DNA from: Acidobacteriota bacterium
Lineage (GTDB): Bacteria > Acidobacteriota > Terriglobia > Acidiferrales > UBA7541
Reading direction: 5' to 3'
Length of the DNA stretch: 27,069 bases
NCBI GenBank assembly: GCA_003224195.1
Contig: QHYP01000232.1
Location: 1 to 27,069 of the forward strand
Below the pieces are notes generated by a model. That model had not been told where the DNA came from. It was given only the letters and a program-made list of their open reading frames with translations, and made no database searches. Both the position numbers and the translations under genes were made by a program. Positions 16,101 to 22,292 of this stretch are shown here, piece after piece. Numbering within the stretch: the stretch's first letter is position 1; every line of letters begins with the position of its first letter.

Positions 16101-16933
16101 TCGGCGGCATCGAGCTTGTCGTTCCGGAAAAACTCCCAGGCGGAGCCATGGAAATTGTTGGTGCCGGACTTGATCGTGGCATTGAGAACGGCGGCACCGG
16201 AGCGTCCGAATTCCGCGCTGAAGTCCGAAGTTTGGACCTTGAATTCTTGCACAGCATCGACCGGAGGAAGAACCACATAGTTTGTGCCGTTCAGGAAATC
16301 TACGGTGTCCGAATTGTTGTCGATCCCATCGAGCATGTAATTGTTCTGCGCAGGCCGAAGGCCATTGGCCGCGAAGGCGCCGTTGGCCGCATTGCCCCGC
16401 GTATCCGCTTGTGGCGTGTTCACACCCGCGACTATCTGCGCCAGGAAAGTAAAATTTCGCCCGTTGAGAGGGAGATTATTCACGCTGCGCGAGTCGACCA
16501 CTTGACCTACGGAAGCGTTTTGGGATTCGAGCAGGGGAGCGGCAGCCGTCACTTCCACGGTTTGCGCTACATTGCCCGGTCTGAGAGTAAAATCCGCGAC
16601 CACGTCTGTACCGACGTTCACTGTGACGCCGCGCTGCGTAACTGTCTGGAAGCCTTGCAAGGAGGCGCTGAGTTTGTAGCTCCCGATTCTGACCGGCGTG
16701 AATTTGTAGGCACCATCGGGTCCCGTGGTCGTGCTGAGGCTCGCACTCGTCCCCTCATTCGTGAGTGTCACGGTGGCGCCGTGGATCACTGCCCCCGTGG
16801 CATCGGTAACCGTCCCCAAGATGGAACCGGCGTCCACTTGAGCACGTACGGGCCTCGCGGTTAGTAGCAGGACGCCGACCGTCATCGCCAACAAAGTTCC
16901 CAAGAACCAAGATGAAATGGCCTTTTGTGCCAT
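13103..16933 (-). CDS. Oar-like TonB-dependent outer-membrane receptor with carboxypeptidase-regulatory-like domain
   Basis: A 1276-residue outer-membrane protein. A signal peptide (about residues 1-32, LGTLLAMTVGVLLLTARPVRAQ) is followed by a carboxypeptidase-regulatory-like beta-sandwich (residues 35-115, ILGTVTDATGAVIHGATVTLTNEG). A plug domain comes next (about 125-270, with VEVTAAAPLLES, LPLNGRNF, YMLDGIDNN and EFKVQTSDFSAEFGR). A long beta-barrel follows, ending in ALKLYY with the aromatic C-terminus used for barrel assembly. The arrangement is the Oar/CarboxypepD_reg receptor type found in many copies in Acidobacteriota and thought to import large ligands, often glycans. The ATG is preceded by GGAGG with 7-bp spacing. 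It heads the minus-strand arm and is divergent from the LacI gene, so it is likely controlled by it. Ligand is unknown. Confidence 0.95.
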   Translation of the reverse strand: MAQKAISSWFLGTLLAMTVGVLLLTARPVRAQVDAGSILGTVTDATGAVIHGATVTLTNEGTSASLSTTTGPDGAYKFTPVRIGSYKLSASLQGFQTVTQRGVTVNVGTDVVADFTLRPGNVAQTVEVTAAAPLLESQNASVGQVVDSRSVNNLPLNGRNFTFLAQIVAGVNTPQADTRGNAANGAFAANGLRPAQNNYMLDGIDNNSDTVDFLNGTNYVVLPPVDAVQEFKVQTSDFSAEFGRSGAAVLNATIKSGTNNFHGSAWEFFRNDKLDAADFFENAGGRPKGALRQNQFGFSAGGPVIIPKAFNGRNKLFFFGDYEGLRRRQGTILTGTVPTLLERNSGFTNLSDLITQTGTLNDCPTPPTSPPSGTRCDALNRVIPLGTVLDPATTRPVTAGTPDPVTGLTAITTGFVRDPFSTCPASTINFSGANIGACNLNILTGGRLDPNAVRLLQLYPLPTSSSLFSNFANSPKLKEDRNTFDTRMDAVFSQKDQMFFRFSLADDPQFIPGIFGGIADGGGFQQGNQTALAQQSAVGYTHTFSPTLVNDFRAGLNYLHTTRVSPRANDLSGIPAQFGIQGIPQQSENGGLPAFGINGLQTLGSNAFLPSDEVTSTIQVTDDLTKIYGKHAFKMGFEFQHVKFSTLQPPWSRGEFDFGGSYTDIPNVGGGNTGRAHFLLTPATATVANGVNDVGGATTVRISNISLTDNGKNYYGTYFNDDWKITPKLTLNLGLRWDYFGLVYEHHGNQANFVPGGSPTGSPMYIIPEGKNSGNLSSGCLTCFTDLLAKDGINLLVSNRYGKGLGKSQRGNVAPRVGFAYQVNPKLVARGGFGIFYNGFENRGFSPNIGENYPFQFNFSFFQPDDNHPITFPGCATAGPGGSATFETGFSCTPLDPLLVNASGLALRGIQFDYITPYSMSANLTFQYQLTSSMSVQAGYVTSLARHLESFPGANQVTQILPRSANADNFKPFKDFQRGSSYAATEGSSIYHGLQVTAEKRYATGLNFLGTYTWSKTRSDAGDLLNGGSLIGYRAPAVPGFGIQGDYGLANFDVRHVVHFSGGYELPFGKGKRFLSNVGGVADKLAGGWSIVWSTTLQGGQPIGIPCASGSTSGTGCGALFVAGQSPNNGLHTDANGKLSFFGNAAAFTQPCVLGAGGVPTANQPGGCLPLTGLAALGGITQVAGPGFHRLDFSAFKDIQLTERFRVQFRSEMFNVLNHPNFNAPGFGGNGVVSVPGSLNFSTCAANPKCTFGEIGSTRDAPYDPRQIQFALKLYY

Positions 16934-17001
16934 GACCTTTCCTCCCAGTCTCTCTGTCGCGCAAAGATCCGCAAACCGAGCACGGCTTTCTGCTTTGTGT
17001 G

Positions 17002-17015
17002 GACAGCCGCTTGAT
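17002..17015 (-). promoter_or_regulatory. Candidate LacI-family operator O1 (near receptor promoter)
   Basis: On the minus strand the site reads ATCAAGCGGCTGTC. The core AAGCGGCT matches the LacI-family pattern AAnCGnTT with one mismatch. It shares T-Y-AAGCGG with the other sites of this region. Confidence 0.4.
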
Positions 17016-17044
17016 TAATTGTCTGATCGGACCCACAGGACAAA

Positions 17045-17069
17045 TAGTGCCCTCCGCCTTAGGGCACTA
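17045..17069. repeat. Perfect 9-bp inverted repeat in the control region
   Basis: TAGTGCCCT (17045-17053) and AGGGCACTA (17061-17069) are perfect complements with a 7-base gap. There is no T-run after it in either direction, so it looks more like a binding site for a dimeric regulator, or an RNA hairpin in the receptor leader if transcription starts upstream, than a terminator. Confidence 0.5.
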
Positions 17070-17110
17070 ACTTCAGTTTGTTTGAGGGCCCCCAAACCCA
17101 CGGACTGGAT

Positions 17111-17124
17111 GTAAACCGCTTAAC
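17111..17124 (-). promoter_or_regulatory. Candidate LacI-family operator O2
   Basis: On the minus strand the site reads GTTAAGCGGTTTAC. The core AAGCGGTT fits AAnCGnTT exactly, and the outer bases keep two-fold symmetry (GT.AA half-sites on both sides). Confidence 0.55.
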
Positions 17125-17146
17125 CCTGGATTGGCCCCGCAAAACA

Positions 17147-17160
17147 CTTAACCGCTTAAT
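17147..17160 (-). promoter_or_regulatory. Candidate LacI-family operator O3
   Basis: On the minus strand the site reads ATTAAGCGGTTAAG. The ten central bases TTAAGCGGTT are identical to those of O2, and the centre lies 36 bp away. Confidence 0.55.
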
Positions 17161-17193
17161 CTGGTTGGCCCGTGTAGCACGGCGCCTTGCGCA

Positions 17194-17222
17194 TTGTCAA
17201 GCGTTTTTCCTTGGCCTATACT
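17194..17222 (+). promoter_or_regulatory. Promoter of the LacI-family gene with an operator in its spacer
   Basis: TTGTCA (17194-17199) and TATACT (17217-17222) are separated by exactly 17 bp and match the sigma70 consensus at 5/6 and 5/6 positions. The fourth operator candidate, GTCAAGCGTTTTTC (17196-17209, core AAGCGTTT fits AAnCGnTT), lies across the -35 edge and the spacer, so a bound repressor would block RNA polymerase. This points to autoregulation. Confidence 0.6.
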
Positions 17223-17298
17223 CGGCCCTTCGCAAGGCAACGGACTCGAAAGTCTAAGAACCATGTGAGTCGCCTGAGGAGCGCTGGATGCTGAGGTT

Positions 17299-18303
17299 AT
17301 GGGTTTAACGATTCGTGATGTTGCGAAGGCTGCAGGCGTCTCCACCGCTACTGTCTCAAACGTCTTGAACAAGACTGGCAAAGTGGGTCGGCGCACTCAC
17401 CGGGTTGTGCTCTCGGCTGTTAAGCGCCTCGGATACATCCCGAACGTTCATGCACGTCACTTGGCTTCGCGCGACAGCCGCACACTTGGGATCATTGTCT
17501 CCGACATCGAAAACCCGTTTTTCCCCGAAGTGATCAAGAGTTTTGAGGCCCGCGCAAGTCAGCTCGGCTATGACGCCATTCTGAGCGACACGAATTACGA
17601 TCCGCGGAGAACCCGGAGGGCTGCCGAGAGGATGATGGAACACAAAGTTCGCGGGGTTGCGGTTATGACCTCCGAGATCAGCTTGCAACTGATCCACGAA
17701 CTTGCCCGAAGAAGGATTGCCGTCACTTTCCTCGACCTGGCCCCGGTTCGAAGATACATGAGCAATCTGCGAATTGATTACGCTTCGGGAATCAAAAAGA
17801 TCGTAGAGTATTTGTATGGATGCGGACATCGGCGGATAGCCTTCGTGGCGGGGAGGTCCACGCTCAAGTCCAATGTGGCCCGACTGCAAGCCTACGAAAA
17901 ATGCATGCTCGCGCTGGGACTGGAGCCGGGACCGATCCTGCCCGGCGACTTGCGGTTTGAAGGTGGTCTGGCAGCGGGTCTGACCATCGCAAAGTTATCG
18001 CCAAGGCCCACCGCGGTAATGGCCGTCAATGATCTCACCGCCGTAGGCGTCATCAAGGGTTTAATGAAGGCCGGCTGCCGCGTCCCGCAGGACATCTCAG
18101 TTACCGGATTCGACAAGACTCGCCTGGCCGAATATAGCAACCCTTCGATCACAACGGTGGACATCCACCGAGACATGCTGGGCCAGATCGCCGCCGACGC
18201 CCTACATGAGCTTTCCTGTTCGGTTGATCCCCAGGGCAAGGAATACCAGATTTCCGCCGAACTGATTTTCGGCGATTCGTCAGGGCCCGCTCCCCCCGAA
18301 TAG
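17299..18303 (+). CDS. LacI-family transcriptional regulator
   Basis: A 334-residue repressor of the usual family length. The N-terminal HTH (TIRDVAKAAGVSTATVSNVLN, residues 4-24) and hinge helix (to about residue 58, HARHLASR) are followed by the periplasmic-binding-protein-like effector domain (TLGIIVSDIENPFFPEV at 63-79, then repeated alpha/beta units with HRRIAFVAGR and ISVTGFDKTRLAEYSNPSITTVD). LacI-type regulators usually sense a sugar or related metabolite and release DNA when it binds. The gene is divergent from the TonB receptor and is followed by the FG-GAP/TPR genes on its own strand. Operator-like sites in its promoter suggest it controls itself and the receptor arm. The inducer is not readable from sequence. 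A GAGG close to the ATG is poorly spaced; no better start was found. Confidence 0.95.
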   Translation: MGLTIRDVAKAAGVSTATVSNVLNKTGKVGRRTHRVVLSAVKRLGYIPNVHARHLASRDSRTLGIIVSDIENPFFPEVIKSFEARASQLGYDAILSDTNYDPRRTRRAAERMMEHKVRGVAVMTSEISLQLIHELARRRIAVTFLDLAPVRRYMSNLRIDYASGIKKIVEYLYGCGHRRIAFVAGRSTLKSNVARLQAYEKCMLALGLEPGPILPGDLRFEGGLAAGLTIAKLSPRPTAVMAVNDLTAVGVIKGLMKAGCRVPQDISVTGFDKTRLAEYSNPSITTVDIHRDMLGQIAADALHELSCSVDPQGKEYQISAELIFGDSSGPAPPE

Positions 18304-18408
18304 CATCAAGCTGCTGTAGGCTCGAACTCCGTTCCTTCTAGATTGGCTCAGCCCCGGCTCGGTGCTAGCATGCGAACGCTTGTCGGCCGCGGTGAGGACA
18401 CTTCAAGA

Positions 18409-21400
18409 ATGGCCCGTCACAAGGACAAAAACGACGTTTTTTCACGTCGAACCTTCCTCAGGAGGTTGCGGTGGGCGCCAGTGGTTTTTCTTCCGGCGCC
18501 TGTCCATGCCTTGCCCTTTCGGTCGGTACTCCCAGGGCTCCCACAGAACGAGACTTCTTCCTTGCCGTTCGCTGATTTTCGTCTAACGCCTCACTATCCC
18601 GCGAAGCTTCCGCTTGACGATCTGCTACGCCAAGTCGTTCCCGGTGGCGATGAATACGTCACCGAGAAATACGCCTTTGAAATCCACCAACTCCTCGACG
18701 AATGGGGCCGAGGTCTAAAGGTAGCGACACCCGCTCTCGCTGTCCTGGGGAAATTCCTGGATGACTCGATCGAGGCAACTCCGCTGTTACCAACTCAGGA
18801 AAACAGTGTGCGATCGGGGCGTGGGCTCGAGGTCTTTCGAAGACGGTTTGCGACCAACTTCGTATCGGGCCGCGAGCGATTTCTCCACGAAATCAAAACC
18901 TACCTGGCCCAGATGTCGCGAGTGGAGACGGCTGAATTTGAAATCGTTGGGATCGAGGAAGCCGCAAACCCTTCGCCTACGGTCCACATCGACATTCGGT
19001 ATGACCTTGTCGGTGAGCGGGCGGCCTTGGGGCGCGAGGAGCGCATTGGACATTGGTTGACCCAATGGTCGCGCGATGAATCAAACGGATGGCGAGTCCG
19101 CAGGTGGGCGGCGACCGAGGAAACCATCAGCCGGGCCCGCGAGCCAATTTTCATTGACATTACTTCCCAAGTATTTGGCCAAACCGAATCGTACAGAAAT
19201 CAGATGCTCCGCGGAGTGGACTATTGGCGTACGGTCCTGGACGGGGCGTGCGGGATCGATGTTTACGGGAACAATGGGTTGGCGGTGGGAGATATCGACA
19301 ACGACGGCCTAGATGATCTCTACGTCTGCCAGCCCGCGGGACTTCCCAACCGGCTCTATCGCAATCGCGGCGATGGAACATTCGAGGATATCACCGAAAA
19401 ATCCGGAGTGGGCGTACTGGACAGCACGGCGTGCGCTCTGTTCGCGGATTTCGAGAACAAGGGACTCCAGGACCTCCTGGTGGTTTGCGGCAGCGGCCCT
19501 CTGCTCTTCCTGAATCAGGGGAATGGAAAGTTCTTAATCAAGCGTGATGCCTTCAAGTTTGTGCGACCTCCCCAGGGGACCTTCGCGCACGCGGCCTTAG
19601 CCGACTTTGATGGTGACGGTCTTCTCGACATTTATTTCTGCCTCTATAGCTACTATCTGGGTTTGGACCAGTACCACTATCCAATCCCCTATTTTGACGC
19701 CCGGAATGGTCCCGCCAACTTCCTACTACACAACGAGGGGAACGCAACCTTCCAAGACCGGACGGAGGCGGCAGGATTAAACACGGATAACGACCGCTAC
19801 AGCTTCGCGTGCGCCTGGGGCGATTACAACTCTGACGGTTGGCCTGACCTCTATGTGGCCAACGATTTCGGGCGAAACAACCTCTATCGCAACAACGGCG
19901 ACGGCACATTCACCGCTGTCTCTGCCAATGCAGGCGTCGAGGATGTCGGCGCGGGGATGAGCGCATGCTGGTTCGATTTCGACAACAACGGAAAGCAAGA
20001 CATCTACATTTCCAACATGTGGTCCCCTGCCGGTATGCGAGTTTCAGAACAAAAGTGCTTTCATGAAAAAGAACCCGAGAACATCCGTGCCCTTTATAGT
20101 CAGCACGCGCGCGGCAATTCGCTTTATCGAAACCAAGGAAATGGGCATTTTCAAAACGTGAGCGACCAAGCGGGGGTTGAGGTGGGCCGCTGGGCTTGGT
20201 CCTCCGACGCCTGGGACTTCGACCACGACGGCTACGCGGACCTGTACATCGCGAATGGCTATATTTCAGGGCCCGACACTCGCGACCTTTCTAGCTTCTT
20301 CTGGCGGCAGGTGGTGGCGAAATCGCCTCAAAATTCCAGCCCGTCGCTGAATTACGAACAAGGATGGAACGCCATCAATGAACTGATCCGATCGGACGCG
20401 TCCTGGAGCGGCTACGAGCGGAACGTTTTCTACGTAAATAATCACGACGGGACTTTTTCTGAAGTCTCCGGCACCGTCGGATTGGACTTTCCCGATGACA
20501 GCCGCTCGTTTGTGCTCGCCGACTTGGACCATGACGGGCGGTTGGAAGTCGTCCTTAAAAACCGGAACGCGCCGCAGCTCCGGATCTTGCGCAACGCGAT
20601 GAAGGATCTTGATCCCTCGATCGCATTCCGCCTGCGTGGAAAAACGAGTAACCGCGATGGGATCGGAGCATCGGTGACAGTCGAGGCGGGAGAACTTCGG
20701 CAGACGAAGTATCTTCAGGGAGGTTCCGGATTTCTATCCCAACACACCAAGGAGCTTTTCTTTGGTCTCGGAAAAACCCTAGGAACCGTCTGCGCCAACA
20801 TCCGCTGGCCTAGCGGCTTGACTCAGGCCTTCGAGCATTTGCCGGTAAACCATCGAATCGAAATTGAGGAAGGCTCCAAAAAATTTCTGGCAAAGCCATT
20901 TGTGGCTTCACCTGTGTCTCGTGCGCGAACGGGCGATCCTCAGAAGGCAGAGCCGTTGCCTTCGTCGGTCGAGACATGGCTCATCGAGCCTTTGAGCGCG
21001 CCGGAGTTTTCCTTGCTTGACCTTGCGGGCAACACACGGGATCTTCGGTCGTTTCGAGGCAGCTTTCTGCTTCTCAACTTTTGGGCAACGGCCTCGCCCC
21101 TCTGCATCGATCAGTTGCGACTCCTTCAGCGAAACCAGTCAGCCCTTGCTTCAACGGGCCTTCGCACAGTTGGCATCAACGTCGATGAACCGGGCGATGC
21201 TGGAGCGGTACGATCATTCGTCGCTAAAGGAGGGCTTTCCTTCCCGATCCTGCTCGCCACGCAAGAAGTGGCAGGCATCTACAACATCATTTATCGATAC
21301 CTGTTCGACCGTCGCAGAGATCTCGCCCTCCCGACATCTCTTCTCGTCAATCAGGACGGACTGATCGTTAAGGTTTACCAGGGGCCGGTGAATCCCAAAC

Positions 21401-22245
21401 GGCTAGTGGAAGATCTGAGATCAGTGCCGGGCAGCACAACGGAGCGCATTCGGAGAGCGCTTCCGCTGGGAGGAATGCTCTATCAAGGCGGGTTTCAACG
21501 CAACGACTTTACCTATGGGGTGGCGTTGTTCCAACGCGGCTATCTGGAGCCGGCGGCGGCGTCCTTCAAGCAGGTCATCGCGGCCAAGCCGCACGATCCC
21601 GAAGCCTACTACAATCTGGGAACGCTCTATCTCCGAGGAAACGCTTACCACGACGCACGCCGGTACCTCGAGCGGAGCGTGGAGCTACGTCCGAACTATC
21701 CGGAGGCATGGAACAATCTGGGAATGGTGGCGGCCCAGGAAGGTCAGCCGGACGAGGCGATCCGCAACTTCCGGCAGTCCTTGCTCCTGAGGCCAGGCTA
21801 TGCCATCGCACTCCTGAACCTCGGAAACCTTTATCGACGGCAGGGGACCTTTGAGGAAGCGGAAAAACTCCTCACCCGCGCTCTCGAAATCGAATCTGAC
21901 AATCCGGAGGTAAACTACAGCCTCGGAATGCTCTATGCCCAGCAAGACCGAATTCAGCGCGCTGCGCAATATTTGGAAAGGGCGGTGAACTTGCGCTCGG
22001 ATTATTCCGACGCGCTCAACAACCTGGGTGTCCTTCTTGTGCGTCAAGAACATTATTCCGAAGCGAAGGAGAGATTCGAAACTTGCATCCGCGTTGCCCC
22101 GAACTTTGACCAGGCCTATCTTAATTTGGCCCGACTCTACGTGATTTTGAGGGACAAGGAAAAAGCTAGAAGCGTGTTGCTGGCGCTATTACAACAACAA
22201 CCCCAGCATAAGATGGCTCGGCAGGCACTGGAAATGTTAGATTGA
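18409..22245 (+). CDS. Tat-exported FG-GAP/ASPIC-UnbV–thioredoxin-like–TPR fusion protein (CRTAC1 type)
   Basis: A 1278-residue multidomain protein. The start at 18409 gives a compact twin-arginine signal (SRRTFLRR about residue 12, then WAPVVFLPAPVHA); a TTG at 18343 or ATG at 18370 are alternatives. Residues 60-240 form an unassigned alpha/beta region. Seven Ca-binding FG-GAP/VCBS motifs follow (about 280-720, from GDIDNDGLDDLYV to ADLDHDGRLEVVL; the second is degenerate), as expected for a seven-bladed propeller. Next come an ASPIC/UnbV domain (about 738-830, SNRDGIGASV and LFFGLGKT) and a TlpA/redoxin-like domain (about 862-1007). At the active-site position it has S896-P-L-C899 instead of CxxC. 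The last 270 residues are about eight TPRs. Likely a periplasmic or surface binding protein. FG-GAP/UnbV proteins have no settled biochemical role. Confidence 0.9.
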   Translation: MARHKDKNDVFSRRTFLRRLRWAPVVFLPAPVHALPFRSVLPGLPQNETSSLPFADFRLTPHYPAKLPLDDLLRQVVPGGDEYVTEKYAFEIHQLLDEWGRGLKVATPALAVLGKFLDDSIEATPLLPTQENSVRSGRGLEVFRRRFATNFVSGRERFLHEIKTYLAQMSRVETAEFEIVGIEEAANPSPTVHIDIRYDLVGERAALGREERIGHWLTQWSRDESNGWRVRRWAATEETISRAREPIFIDITSQVFGQTESYRNQMLRGVDYWRTVLDGACGIDVYGNNGLAVGDIDNDGLDDLYVCQPAGLPNRLYRNRGDGTFEDITEKSGVGVLDSTACALFADFENKGLQDLLVVCGSGPLLFLNQGNGKFLIKRDAFKFVRPPQGTFAHAALADFDGDGLLDIYFCLYSYYLGLDQYHYPIPYFDARNGPANFLLHNEGNATFQDRTEAAGLNTDNDRYSFACAWGDYNSDGWPDLYVANDFGRNNLYRNNGDGTFTAVSANAGVEDVGAGMSACWFDFDNNGKQDIYISNMWSPAGMRVSEQKCFHEKEPENIRALYSQHARGNSLYRNQGNGHFQNVSDQAGVEVGRWAWSSDAWDFDHDGYADLYIANGYISGPDTRDLSSFFWRQVVAKSPQNSSPSLNYEQGWNAINELIRSDASWSGYERNVFYVNNHDGTFSEVSGTVGLDFPDDSRSFVLADLDHDGRLEVVLKNRNAPQLRILRNAMKDLDPSIAFRLRGKTSNRDGIGASVTVEAGELRQTKYLQGGSGFLSQHTKELFFGLGKTLGTVCANIRWPSGLTQAFEHLPVNHRIEIEEGSKKFLAKPFVASPVSRARTGDPQKAEPLPSSVETWLIEPLSAPEFSLLDLAGNTRDLRSFRGSFLLLNFWATASPLCIDQLRLLQRNQSALASTGLRTVGINVDEPGDAGAVRSFVAKGGLSFPILLATQEVAGIYNIIYRYLFDRRRDLALPTSLLVNQDGLIVKVYQGPVNPKRLVEDLRSVPGSTTERIRRALPLGGMLYQGGFQRNDFTYGVALFQRGYLEPAAASFKQVIAAKPHDPEAYYNLGTLYLRGNAYHDARRYLERSVELRPNYPEAWNNLGMVAAQEGQPDEAIRNFRQSLLLRPGYAIALLNLGNLYRRQGTFEEAEKLLTRALEIESDNPEVNYSLGMLYAQQDRIQRAAQYLERAVNLRSDYSDALNNLGVLLVRQEHYSEAKERFETCIRVAPNFDQAYLNLARLYVILRDKEKARSVLLALLQQQPQHKMARQALEMLD

Positions 22246-22292
22246 CCTTTCGGCACCCCCCGATAAGATTGCACGCGGAGGCATGCCTTGGG

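Larger units (their letters stand above)
16934..17298. promoter_or_regulatory. Shared divergent control region (TonB receptor / lacI-type gene)
   Basis: 365 bp with no gene. It carries four LacI-type operator candidates (cores at 17005, 17114, 17150 and 17199), a strong sigma70-type promoter toward the LacI gene, and a perfect 9-bp inverted repeat at 17045-17069. A weak minus-strand promoter (TTGTCC at 17038-17043, AATTAA at 17015-17020, spacer 17) would put the first operator over the receptor's transcription start. Two operators lie 36 bp apart, which would allow cooperative binding or looping. Confidence 0.6.
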
